Of a stretch of 64,000 nucleotides of DNA, positions 23,469-35,039 are shown piece after piece. Origin of the DNA: Toxorhynchites rutilus septentrionalis. Taxonomy: Eukaryota; Arthropoda; Insecta; Diptera; Culicidae. The stretch's first letter is position 1; every line of letters begins with the position of its first letter. The notes below the pieces were generated by a model, which saw only the letters and a list, made by a program, of their open reading frames with translations, searched no databases and was not told the origin of the DNA. A program made the translations under genes and the position numbers. The stretch is from positions 34,391,378-34,455,377 of the forward strand of contig NC_073746.1 of NCBI RefSeq assembly GCF_029784135.1. The letters are read 5' to 3'.

Positions 23469-26400
23469 AAAAGTACAATTTTCTTACATATGCACTTATG
23501 AAAAATCATTCGTAATTAAACTTTGTCATATGATGCTTAAAATGGCATGATCATTCTTGGTAGATATCAGAGATATCACATCAATCGGCTGTAAATATGC
23601 CCACGCATCTGTTACAGCAAATTTATCAGTATACAAACTGCATACTGATTCCAAAGGCTCTCAAATTTCCAAATTCGACTGTCAATATCGTGTTCAAACG
23701 TTACCGGTAAACATTGACGTTCGATCGCGCAAAGCAAACTATACTTAGAAATGACACACTGGAAACTACGAGCGGAGATCATCGGAGCGGTCCGACATAA
23801 TTGCGTGATTTAGCGAAAAAGTGCACTGCGGCGAACAGTACAAATATCATGGTAAAATTAAAATGCGGACTACTAGCGGAAAGAAGAAAAACCACCGCAA
23901 CTGATGAAATCGAATCAGTAATAAACGCTCTACATTTATTGAAAATCAACGCCTTCCGGCTATTGGTAACAAGTGCCGAAATGTACCACCAAAGACTACA
24001 GCGGCATCGTCACCGATTCCGTCATTATCCCCAATGAACCACAAAAGGAGCAACTCGCAAGGCCCGCAATTGAAACTAATTGTCGTTTTTTACGGCGGCA
24101 TTAAATTTACGGAGAACTCGTAAAGCCAAACACTAACCGGGATAATTATCCCGAGAAAGATGACCGTAAAGAGGCAACTTTGTGTGCATGTGGGTACCAT
24201 TCGGCATTCGGTGATTCGGCACAAGTTGCGCACCACTGCAATTAAATGTGGTTTTGTTTTCTATCCGGTTCGTTTCCGTGCTCCCCCGGGAGAGCGAGCG
24301 GCAGGACAGCAAACCAAAATTGAATAGAGTTTGAACAAGTTGAACACTGTTCTCCTCGCAAAGGACATGCAAACAATTACGGTGAATGGGAATCGTTTGA
24401 ACGGGTTAAGTTTGTGAAGATATTTCGACAACGGTCGGTCATCGACTCAATAGTGGTTTATGGTTATGGGGTTCTGATTTACCGGTTAGGGCATAAAGTT
24501 TCCGCCGTAAACAAAGCGATACGCTTTTCGGCACATTTGTGCGACCTGTCCTCGCCGCGTTTTGCCGGTGGTGGTCTCGAAGATGACTGAAACCCATCGA
24601 CATGTGGATCTTCCTAACAAGGAATACATTCGAAGGTCTCGCCGCTCAGTCGCACCGATTGCACGGCTTGTGGTTTCGGTAATTGAAAATCCTATTTGAT
24701 GGTTGTTTACATGAGAGAAAGGGTTATTTGAACTCGGCGATTGCCGCCAACGCCGCCGCCTCTGTTCTTGGTGTGGTCATGATGATGAGGCGAAGGAAGC
24801 ATGCAGTTGTGGTAACCACATCTGAGCGCTCGGCAATAATACGTATTTCACGCTTTTCGAGTGCGTCGAGGCGGCTGCATCTTGTGCGGGTGTGTATCGA
24901 CACACAAGCGGATGAAGTATATGCTCTTTGCAGGCATTCGACACGAGTAATTGAATGTAAATCATCGGTCGTTGAATAGGAGCACTCGTTATGCAGACGA
25001 GCATTGTTCGAGAGGAAGAGATCTTCACTGGCGTCCAATGTTTACTAGCACTCGGATAGTAACACTTTGTTGTTATTCATGGCGTATATTATGTTGTTCG
25101 GTTGGTGAATGGTACGATTCATTACTTCTTCTGGGCGGAAGTTTAACAATTTCATTTCACAGCGATGATTTGTTCTTATAATCACATACGTTTCACACCG
25201 ACTCAGAAGCTCAGGAATAATTCAAGCAATTTGTCTATACCAATAAAATATACAAGGCTTTTATCACTACCAGCAATTGAAAAAGTAAATATTAAAAAAT
25301 GCACTTAACGTTTCTTCTTTGTTTCCTCGTCACAAAAGAAACCTAGAAGATGCATTTCCACAATATCTGAGAATCTGGGTTACCATGTGAGATTCCATAG
25401 CTTGAATGACGAATAGAAGAGCGATTTCCATACATCAAAAATAAAAGACATATTCAATACAACGTGACTACATTTCTTTAAACCACAATTACGTAAACTC
25501 GAGCTAAAAGACGAGGAGGAACACACCAGGCGCCAAACAAATTACGTCATTCTCAATGGAAAAACCTCATAAATCCATCTACTTTCATCCCGCGGAACGA
25601 GTAGCAGCATCACCACAACAAGAAGAGACTAACTTTTCCGCACGTGTGTAATTGTTGTTTGGCAATATTTCGTGTGGGATTTATTTGAATTTATTGTACT
25701 TTACGCTTCCACTGCGTACCGAACCCGCTGCAAACGAAAAATTCTTTCTAATCCCACTCTTCCCTAATCGGGATTATCATAAATTGCAATTTATGGTCAA
25801 TTTCGTAAAGAAAAGTTCATCCTTCTTGCGCGCGCGTCCGAGGAGATTCTTCAGCGCGGGCCACGCAAACAACGGGGGATTATTTTTTGATGATTCGAAA
25901 AAAAAAGTTAATCCTTGCGGAACGAACCTCCAATGCGAGCAATTTGCCAAAGCCGGATTTGCGGGTAATGAATTTACTGTGGGGTGGAGCTTAGTAAATC
26001 TTTTAGAATTAATGAGCGAGCATTACAGTGCTCTGCAGGACTCCCTCATCAAGCAGAACAAAACTACTGAAAATAAGTCGTCGAGAAGGCGCGTTAAGCT
26101 ATTCGCCAAAACCCAACTACCCAAGCATGTCGTTGCCAACGACTCCGTCACTCCATCGCCTCATATAAATTAATTGATACAGCCCTTTTGTCTGCCCGAC
26201 AGCTATTTGTGAAACTGACGAAACTGTCGTCTGGCACTTTGTTAGTTATATAGTTTCAGAAGGAGTGGAAATGGCGCGAAACGGAATATTGCAGATCATC
26301 GTATAGTTTATCGGCGAAGACGCAAGCAAACAAATGCTCAGAAGACACGAAATGCTATACCTACCCGATTCAAGCGAGCTGTGAAGTGGATTGCGGTTTC

Positions 26401-26562
26401 GTTTAACTTGCTACGGTACACTTCAAAAGTGCCAACAAAATGATGGCCAATTGACATGAAATCGGGCTCTGACGGGGATATCACTTTTTAAAAATAATGG
26501 TTCTGAATGCAGCAGGTATGAGACAATATATTTCGTGTTTGTGTTGATGGATAAGGGCAATA
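23469..26562. other. Unique non-coding DNA
   Basis: No repeat structure or recognised gene in about 3.1 kb. Composition is more balanced than average between 24100 and 25100. A 173-codon plus-strand frame (25652-26173) lacks a recognisable domain and was not accepted as a gene. The start (23490-23550) shows a short match to the arms of the 14120-15531 element. Confidence 0.4.
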
Positions 26563-26742
26563 CAGCGCGGACTCGATTATATACAGTCTTCGATTTATTT
26601 TCACTGTAAGTAATTGCGTCAAAAGAAATGTATTTTTTATTTGTTTTTATACATTTATTTTTCGATTTTTGATTATAAAAGATGAATTTAATTTTTGATT
26701 CATCCCCTTAAAGTCATAAAAACCTTATTCATATAAAAAAAA

Positions 26743-28479
26743 CAGGAAGTGGGTTATATCTATGGTATAACCGCAATGGTGACGTAGGACTATCGTTGAT
26801 TCAGTGATCATTTGTTTGAAGTTGAATCTGAATCCATTCTGAATGAATGACTAAATGAATATTTGAGGCACTTCGAAAACGAGAGCTCTTTCGCTTGCAT
26901 GTTATTTTCAATGCCAAGAGGAACTGGCAGATTATTTTGCAGCAGCGATATCTTTCCGGATTCTTCTCGAAGTCCCAAAACCAAATGTATTCGATCGCAG
27001 CAGTACTATGTGGATAGAAAACATTAAAATAAACTCTTCCGCTTGATCATAATTTTCAATTCCAAGGGAACTGGCAGATTATTTAGCAGTAACGATGACA
27101 TCATTCCGGATTCTTCTCGAAGTCCACCACCAGTGGTTAATGCTAACTTGATAACCACCTGTTAATTGCACTTGATTGAAAAATCACAAAACCAACTGTA
27201 TTTGATCGCAGTTTTACATGGATAGGAAACATTAAAATAAACTTTTTCAAGTGAATGTATTTTTCAATTCTCAGGGAAACTGGCAGATTATTTTTCAGCA
27301 ACGATTGAATCTTTCCATAATTTTCTCGATGCTGAATGGCATCCAAACGAAAAAAAAAATCCGTGCGTGTATGTGTGTGTGTGGCGGCTGCTTCGATGTC
27401 TTCCCGGGGAACCGTTTTTCGATGCTGATACTCTCTTGGTCACCTTCTCTTCTCCTCCTGCCTCCTGCCTCCTGGCTTTTCTGCCCTCCCTCACAGTTCC
27501 AAACACACTGCATGTCTTTCAGGTCAGGTCAGGCTAGGTAATGAATCCCTCGATCCCTTGATTCCTCGCCGAAAAAGAATAATTTTCAGAAGCTTTCCTG
27601 TTAATTGCGATCGATTGAAAAATCACAAAACCAAATGTATTTGGTTGCATTGTTATATGGATAGAAAACATTAAAATAAACTCTTTCTCATCAATGTATT
27701 TTTCAATTCCCAGGGGAATTGACAGAGTATTTTTCAGCAACGATTAGTTCTTTCCCGATTTTCCTCGATACTCGAAGCCCACCAGTGGTGCATGCTAACT
27801 CGATAACCACCTGTTAATAGCACTTAATTGAAAAATATTTGGTCACAGTGTTACATGGATAGAAAACATTAAAATGATTTCTTTCGCATGAATATATTTT
27901 TCAGTTTTCAGGGGAACTGGCAGATTATTTTTCAGCAACGATTGAATCTTTCCGGAATTTTCTCGATGCTGAATCCAAACAAAAATAGTTCCGCGCGTGT
28001 ATGTGTGTGTGTGTGTTGGCTGCTCCCATGTTTCAAGCGGAACCGTTTGTGGCATCACTCTCCTCCTGACGGATTTCCTTTCGGCCTAAGGTGCACAAAC
28101 AGGCTCTTGGTGACACCGTTCATTCGCGCTTTCATGATAAACGAAGAGCTTCACCACAACATCGAGAACATGCTCCAATCGCTGTTCAATTATAACTGAG
28201 TGAATTTCCGAGTGGCGCTCGCTTATATACCGATTGGTGAATTCAATAGCCTGTTTTGAAAGCAATTTTAAGACTATTGAAACAAGTTTTTGGATCGAAA
28301 AGTAACAAGTATATAACGCGTAGACATTTTATCTTTCGAATGAAGTGATTATCATACCATTTCGTTCAGCTGTTTAGGAGCTATTAACGCTCAAAATCTC
28401 GGTCTCCGGCGTAACGCTTTCGTTTTCGAAACTTTGATTTTACACCCCGGTATAGAAATGAAAGACGTAGTCCTATGTC
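26743..28479 (+). mobile_element. Family H element, copy H2, with tandem internal units
   Basis: Start CAGGAAGTGGGTTATATC after an A-run; subterminal repeat TGACGTAGGACTA at 26780-26792; terminal hairpin GACGTAGTCCTATGTC (28464-28479, one mismatch) followed by AAAA. It carries about five units of an approximately 200-250 bp tandem repeat (anchored by GGAACTGGCAGATTATTT near 26920, 27070, 27280, 27720 and 27917), a TG microsatellite near 27370, and the minus-strand promoter-like module. It is the longest copy of this subtype. The empty site is legible by comparison with copy T2 (50502-51230) of the host element. Confidence 0.8.
28194..28237 (-). promoter_or_regulatory. Core-promoter-like module inside family H copy H2
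   Basis: The same order and spacing as in copy H1: CCAAT (reads ATTGG on plus, about 28233-28237), TATATAAG (plus CTTATATA, 28222-28229) and initiator TCAGTT (plus AACTGA, 28194-28199). Confidence 0.5.
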
Positions 28480-29077
28480 AAAATCCAAATTCTTTCAGGA
28501 GGTGATAGAGGATCATATTTGATGATAAAAATCCTTCCACGCATATGTTCGAATTCCAACAATGACAGAGTTAATGAACTTTTTCTTTGTTTCGGCTTCA
28601 GTTCACCTTAAACTGGCTCTAATTCAAGAATTTCACTCATAGGACAATTATGTTGCTTCCATACAGTTGTGAAACTTCCAAATTAGTGGATTTAAGTAAT
28701 ATTTTGGAAGTGAGAAACTTCAAAGTTTGTGGTTTTTAAGGTGTTACTTTTAATTTTCTCCTAAAAATAGATAATAAACTTGAATATTTCTATCAAACAA
28801 ATTGAAGCTCTCACCGCTTTACAATTTGTTCTTTGACACCTAACTTATTTTTTTTCAATTTCATAATTCCTGGAGAATCTTCAACTAAAATCTACCAAAA
28901 TCACGATTTTTACTTCACTGTACTCGTCAATTAACTGTCACTTGAACCCATTTCATTTCTTCTTGAAATAAGTCATATTTGAAATATAAAAAAAATTTGA
29001 CTGTATATAATCGAGTCTAAGATTATATATAATTGAATCATATATAAGCAATTCTGTAAATAATCGAGTCCAACCTG

Positions 29078-29600
29078 TACAAATTGATAACTTTACATTT
29101 TTACATTTTGGTAATTTTGATTATCCGTGATAAAATACACAAAATATTAAGCTTAGTAAACAAACATACATTTTAAGTTTTGACTAGCGAAACAATGGAA
29201 TCCCGGCTCCGAAGGGCTCACTGTAAAGGGGCCTAATAAATACTTATATACATTTAAAAAAACGTTGTCGATCACATTCTTTTCATATTTAGCACCTTTA
29301 TTTTCGAATGCTTATCATATTCACCAATTCCACATCAAAACAACCGTAAACAGCCGATTTTGATGCAAATCTCTCGGATTTTTCCAAGGCCTAAAATCAC
29401 GACTATCGTTATCAGATGACGAATTTTAATTATGACTGATTTTGCAAAAAGGGCCAGAGTCATTGACCATTTTGTGGAATAAGTTTAAATTTATATGGCC
29501 GATTAGAATATGATGTAGGGTAAAGTTGTTGGGAAATCAGTGAACTGTGTAAGTTAGATAACATTTTAAATACACTGTAAAAAGATCTCACTCAAAAAAA
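29078..29600. other. AT-rich DNA with one diverged inverted-repeat arm
   Basis: 29395-29560 resembles one arm of the 14120-15531 element (ATGACTGATTTT, AGAATATGATGTAGGGTAAAGTTG). No gene. Confidence 0.4.
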
Positions 29601-30989
29601 TATAGGAGGTTGTATTCAAGACACGACCGCATTGTTGACATAGAACTACGCTGTAGTTTAATTCAAGTCGTTTGTTTATTACTGCTGATATTATTTTATA
29701 ATGCTACGAAAATTTTGAAATAACTATTCTACCAGTTTGATCGCCCTGAAATATGTTTTTTATTGTAGAATCATTTGACGGTAATTGTTCGATGATTCAT
29801 TCTTGTGCTCGCAGATAAATACATGCTCGAGATAAGCGCAGCTGTCACCCTTAGTGGAGAAAGTTTTGCTACTGGCAAGCGAAACTAAATCACATACAAC
29901 CTTTCGAAACGACATTTACTTTCTTTCTTTGACTAAATAAACGAAATAAACTCTATCTGTTAATCTCAACAACCTCGAAATGAGTAGCACTGCTTCATTA
30001 TGATCAAGATTCGCGCAAATGCAATCCTAGTTGAAAGCAGTATTAATAACATAATATAACTTATTGAATAACTTGGTATTCCCCAAATAATTTATTGGTG
30101 CACAACCTTAACACCTGCTTCACCATAGCGTCAATTCAATGCATTGATGACAGAAAACAAACAATTTTAACTGCTTGGAAGAAGGCTGAATATTTGCCTC
30201 AGCAGAGATTCATTACCAATACCCTAGGGTAAGGTTAATGCAATGACTGCAATGCCAGAGACATCAGTGAGTGAGTAATTTGGTCGCGTCCACAGCTCAA
30301 TCCGAAACGAAGACATGTGATGACGCAAAACAAGGAAGACCAAGCGATATTCATTGCTCTGAATACAGAACGATACTGAAAGTTTGCCTTACTTCCTTGC
30401 TTGAGACTTTAAACTTCTTCAGTTCATTCGTCTCTAATCTTCAAAAAGGCCTTTGGAAAACTTTACTTTATCCATAATATTACTCCTCCACTCCCATTGC
30501 CTTGAGAAAGGTATTCGATCCCTCGCCGTCCAGCTCGCCCAGCAACGATGTTGTTCAGTCGATTTACTCACGAAGAATGAAAGTTGGCCTCTGCGAGATC
30601 CACTGTTTATACTCTAGGCAAATATTCCCCTACGATCGTCTTCTTTTCCTTTGTTCACGGAGACTTTATATCTTGCGATTTCCCCTTCGTTGCTCGACGA
30701 TAAGCTGCTCGTTATTGACAGCTCTGTTCTGGAAAGCACAGAAATGGACAGAACAAATGTATGAGGAAATGTGAATGCTTCCAATTTTCATTAATTTAAA
30801 CCTTATATAGACTATGGGATTGTAATGTATGGCATATCAAACAAATGTTAGGAAATTTCCGATTCGTTTGGTAGGTAAATCGCCAAAATCCGTTCGCAGC
30901 AAAAATAATTATTAACGATAACTTTATTTCATAAAAACGTGACCTGTTTTCTGATTTGGCACCCTTAATGAAAGACGTAGTTCTACGTC
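29601..30989 (+). mobile_element. Family H element, sister type, copy H5
   Basis: Begins TATAGGAGGTTGTATTCAAG after A7, with the subterminal repeat TGACATAGAACTA at 29636-29648, and ends with the hairpin GACGTAGTTCTACGTC (30974-30989) followed by A5. Layout and ends parallel the H1-H3 subtype (TC replaced by TT in the loop), but the interior is different. It carries a minus-strand TATA/initiator pair. An inverted copy is at 34004-37317 and a fragment at 37841-38025. Length 1389 bp; no recognisable protein. Confidence 0.75.
30575..30611 (-). promoter_or_regulatory. Core-promoter-like module in copy H5
   Basis: On the minus strand TATAAA (plus TTTATA, 30606-30611) is followed 33 nt later by the initiator TCATTC (plus GAATGA, 30575-30580). 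The inverted copy keeps it: TATAAA at 34368 and CCATTC with its A at 34401. The histone H2A pseudogene at 61417 has the same TATA-like/TCATTC arrangement. Confidence 0.45.
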
Positions 30990-32703
30990 AAAAAGGAATT
31001 AAATAGTACAAATGTTAATAATCTAAAACATGTCCCCTTCGATATATTGTAATAGCCAATAATAGCCAAAACATCTCCTTCAGTAGTTTCAGTAGTTTTC
31101 GAATAAAAACAAATAGGTCATTTTATTTAGATCGCTTGTTTGTAACTTCGACTGCGAAATGCGAAATTTTAGCAATTTTACAAATAACTGTAGTGGAATG
31201 GTTTGGCAAATTATCGCAATTTGTTTCATGTTAATGTATTGAACATTTATCTTGAACACTATTCCAGTGGCCTTTTTCGCAACTAATGTACACTCGGCTA
31301 CTTGCGATTCCATACTTGATGCCCCAGCACTATTATTCCACATCTCATAACTACATCAATCTTTTCTTTTTTCAATTTTTTTCAATAATTGAAAGTATCA
31401 AATATCATGCTGCATGTATTTAGTATTGCCTCAATGGAATCACACCTCAAGACATCGTTCGTACAACGAAAAACAACCAGCATCTGATCTATCTTCCACA
31501 TTGTCAAATACAGCTGGGAATGTATTTGCAGCTAAGTTAAGACCAAAAGAGAGAGTTGATGAAGAGAATTTGATCAAGCCACTTACACCCCTTTCCTCCT
31601 GAGCCCCTCACTTATAATATTATGAGTCAGACACATACTTTGAAAAATAGAGGGGATCAAAATGAAAAGTTTGTAAGTGACATCATCGATTTCTTTACAT
31701 CGACTCTCTCTTTTGGGCATAACTGAGCTGTAAACACGTTCTCATTTGTATTTGACAATGTGAAATATATAGGTTAGAGGCTCATCTATCGGATTCTATA
31801 GCAAACTCAAATTGGAACGTTTTTGCAGTTGAGTTATTAACTAAAGAAAAAGTTGATGAAGAGAAATCGATCGAATCACTTGCTTTTGAGCCCCTCAATT
31901 ATATCTACTTTTTTAGGTTGAATTCCAATTTCAGTTCGTTTGAAATTTTCCTGTTCTATTGTCAGGTATCGTCCTGAAAATGGTCTCATTAAATAAGTTT
32001 TCGAAGTTCTCTACAAAATCATGCGACTTGGATAGTATTTGAGGGGCTTAGAATGAAAGGGGTGACTTTCTTTTGGTCTTTGCGAATACATTCCCTGTAT
32101 TTGACTATGTGGAAAAACCTCATCTACTGGATTATATAGCAAACTGAAATTGGAACGTTTTTGCAGTTGGGTAATTAAGTAAAGAAAAAGTTGATGAAGA
32201 GAAATCGATCAAGTCATTTACACCCCTTGCTTGCTAAGCCCCTCAATTATAATAAAATTATCCCGACAGTTGAGTGTACTTAATTCTAATGTGTTTACCA
32301 TCTATAGCTGCAATACAATTAAAAAAATGTCATTTTCAGATTAATTGGCTTGCGATTGATGAAAACATTACTTCTGTTGATAACGGCATATGCTTTTGAG
32401 TTAACATGGCCCATATCGATGAGCATGTGTCGTACACAATTAGTCGAATTGTTGTGTATGATATCCGGAAGGAAAAATTCATTGAAGGAAACGAATTTCC
32501 TGCGGCCAGATATCTGTAAAAATTAAAATGAAAATCAGCACATTTTTTTACAACTTTGTGTTATATATTTCAGTAAAATTTTTAAACTGATTATTATCGT
32601 TTATTATGTCTTCCGAAAGGAAACAATTTTTTCTGCGGCTTATAAAAAAAGGATGGTACCAAACCTGGAAGACATAGAAAACAGTAGTAATATTGTTCTT
32701 ATA
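30990..32703. other. Non-coding DNA with three AAAGGGGTG-family MITE units
   Basis: No gene. Units related to the MITE at 11565-11789 lie at about 31490-31606, 31650-31906 and 32039-32246, each bordered by TGAGGGGCT / AGCCCCTCA-type ends and containing CACATTGTCAA, TGGAACGTTTTTGCAGTTG and GATGAAGAGAA. They are arranged head to tail with short spacers, which looks like local amplification. Confidence 0.5.
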
Positions 32704-33814
32704 TTGGGTTGGGGAAAAAGAAATGTCGTATATTGTCAATATATGGCAACACTTAAACATATCTTGTGTTGTACTTATCGCATCGGGCCATACTATACGG
32801 CTATTTAAAGACGACAATCTGTGCTACAAGTGTCATTTTGACAGTGTTGTGATTGTCCTTTTCAGTCTCAAGTTATAACGCGTCAAAGATGTAGTCCACC
32901 AAGCAAGAAATTCGCCATATTTTACGTTTTTACTAGCTGCGAGGTAAAACTGCAACGAAGGCGACCTAAAAAATTCGTGTAGTTTATGGACCCGATACTG
33001 TAACGATTCGCACAGTACAGCGTTGGTTTGATCGATTTCGTTCTTGTGTAGTGGCTGTCGAAGATACACCCCGTACTGGTAGGCCAATCGTCGTGGAAAC
33101 CGATAAAATCGTTGAAATCATCCAAGTAGATCGGCATGTGAGCACTCGCTCGATTGACCAGGAACTGGGTATAGACCATAAAACCGTTTGGAACCATTTG
33201 CAGATTACGTACGACAACCTAAAGCGAAAAAAGTCGTGGTCGAAGCGCGGTGAGCCGTCCCAAACCATCGCCAAGCCCGGATTGACAGCCATGAAGGTTT
33301 TGCTGTGTGTTTGGTGGGATTGGAAGGGAATCATCCACTATGAGCTGCTCAACTATGGCCAGACCCTCATCTCGGTTCTTTACTGTGAGCAGCTTGACCG
33401 TATGAAGCAGGCGATTGACCAGAAGCGGCCAGAAATGATCAATAGGAATGGTGTTGTTTTCCACCAGGACTACGCTCGGCCTCACACATCTTTGATGACC
33501 CGCCAGAAGCTCGGATGGGATGTTCTATTGCATCCACCGTATAGTCCGGACCTGGCTCCAAGTGATTATCATCTCTTCCGGTCCATGCAAAACGCTCTTG
33601 GTGATACTAAGCTGGCCTCAAACGAGGCTTGCGAAAATTGGCTGTCTGAGTTTTTTTTTTGCAAATAAGGAGGAGAGGTTTTATAGAGGGGGGGATAATG
33701 AAGTTGCCTTCTAAATGGCAACAAGATTGCGAATTTATTTTAATAATTTTAAGTATGTTAAATAAAGCGTCAAATTTCTATCATAAATACGACATTTCTT
33801 TTTCCCCAACCCTA
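32704..33814 (+). mobile_element. Mariner transposon with internal deletion
   Basis: Inverted termini GGGTTGGGGAAAAAGAAATG (from 32706) and CATTTCTTTTTCCCCAACCC (to about 33812), extending through a shared CGTAT, with TA-rich flanks. Length about 1.1 kb against the usual 1.3 kb. It lies between the two inverted family H copies H5 and H6. Confidence 0.85.
32889..33721 (+). pseudogene. Mariner transposase pseudogene
   Basis: The ATG at 32889 is followed in frame by mariner N-terminal sequence (EIRHILRFY, TIRTVQRWFDRFRS, EDTPRTGRPIV) with three early stops before 33051, after which the frame is open to 33668. The first catalytic block (TGDEKW in mariners) is missing: the sequence passes from HKTVWNHLQ straight to ITYDNLKRKKSWSKRGE, so an internal deletion removed the first Asp. 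The second Asp is in VVFHQDYARPH and the third in APSDYHLF; their spacing is 3 residues shorter than the canonical D34D. A T10 run near 33650 shifts the frame before the FANKEERFY block. Non-functional. Confidence 0.85.
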
Positions 33815-35039
33815 TATATATTGTTATACATATTTTGTTTTTTTTTATGTTGCAGAAGATGCTGTTCGTCAGAAGTAGAGAGGCTTACGGGATACATTTT
33901 GCAAAGAAATGAAAACAACACACAAAGAGATCTTAGGACGGAGCTGATTCTGAAATGATCATTAAATGGCATTTTTTCCAGTTCATTCCACGTAATTTTT
34001 TTTTACGTAGAACTACGTCTGTCATTAAGGGTGCCAAATTAGAAAACAGGTAACGTTTTTATGAAATAAAGTTAACGTTAATAACTATTTTTGCCGCGAA
34101 CGGATTTTGGTGATTTACATACCAAACGAATTGGAAATTCCGTAAGATTTGTTTGATATGCTATACATTACAATCCCATAGTCTGTATATGGTTTAAATT
34201 GATGAAAATAGGAAGCATTCCCATTTCCTCATACATTTGTTCTGTCCATTTGTGTGCTTTCTCGAACAGAGCAACCTATAAACGAGTAACGAAGGGGAAA
34301 TCGTAAGATGTAAAGTCTCCGTGAACAAAGGAAAAGAAGAAGAACGGAGGGGAATAATTGCCTAGAGTATAAACAGTGGATCTCGCTGAGGCAAACTTCC
34401 ATTCTTCGCGAGAAATTTGACTGAACAACATCGTTGCTGAACGAGATGGACGGCGAGGGATCGAATGCCTTTTTCAAGGCAATGGGGATGGAGGAGTGAT
34501 ATTATGGATAAGTAAAGTTTCCCAAGGGCCTTTTTGAAGGTTAGAAACGAATGAACTGAATCAGTTTAAAGTCTCAAGCAAGGAAGGAATGCAAACTTTC
34601 TGTATTCAAAGCAATGAATATCGCTTGTTCTTCCTTGTTTTGCGTCATCACATGTCTTCGTTTCGGATTGAGCTGTGGACGCGACTAAATTACTCACTCG
34701 CTGATGTCTCTGGCATTGCAATCATTGCATCAAACTGACGTCATTGCATTAAGGTTCTGAGCTACACAATTGTGTGGGGAATCATCAAGCTAGGCTATCG
34801 TCAGCTCACCAATAAAATAAATGTTCTGGAATTTTGTCAGTGATTTGGTTTCGCATGACGGTAGGAAAACTCCCTCCACAAAGGATGACATCTAAGCTAA
34901 TCTAGACTGGCAATATTAACAGAAAGAGCTTCTGTTGAGAAGAGCACAAAACGGAGATAAATATGTGTATATTTAGTTGGTTCAAACCATCGATATATGG
35001 ATATTTGTATAAAAAGTGCATCTTCGCTACGCTGAAACC

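Larger units (their letters stand above)
26563..29077 (+). mobile_element. TCGATT-TIR element, copy T1, interrupted by a family H element
   Basis: Left terminus CAGCGCGGACTCGATTATAT and right terminus ATAATCGAGTCCAACCTG are inverted copies with TA on both sides (26561-26562 and 29078-29079). After removal of the nested 26743-28479 insertion about 780 bp remain. Copies occur at 50502-51230 (minus) and 38026-41343 (plus, split). CAG ends and TA targets suggest pogo/Tc1-mariner mobilisation. Non-coding. Confidence 0.8.

Noticed and set aside
25652..26173. 173-codon plus-strand open frame
   Set aside because: Starts with TTG, first ATG only about 48 codons in, no recognisable domain, low-complexity segments, no splice or promoter context. 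A frame of this length can occur by chance in 64 kb of six-frame sequence.
27888..28199. Open frame with TPFIRAFMINEELHHNIENM repeated (diverged) in H1 and H3
   Set aside because: I tested it against histone and common insect proteins from memory without a match; in H1 and H3 the corresponding stretch is not open in the same frame, and it overlaps the promoter-like module.
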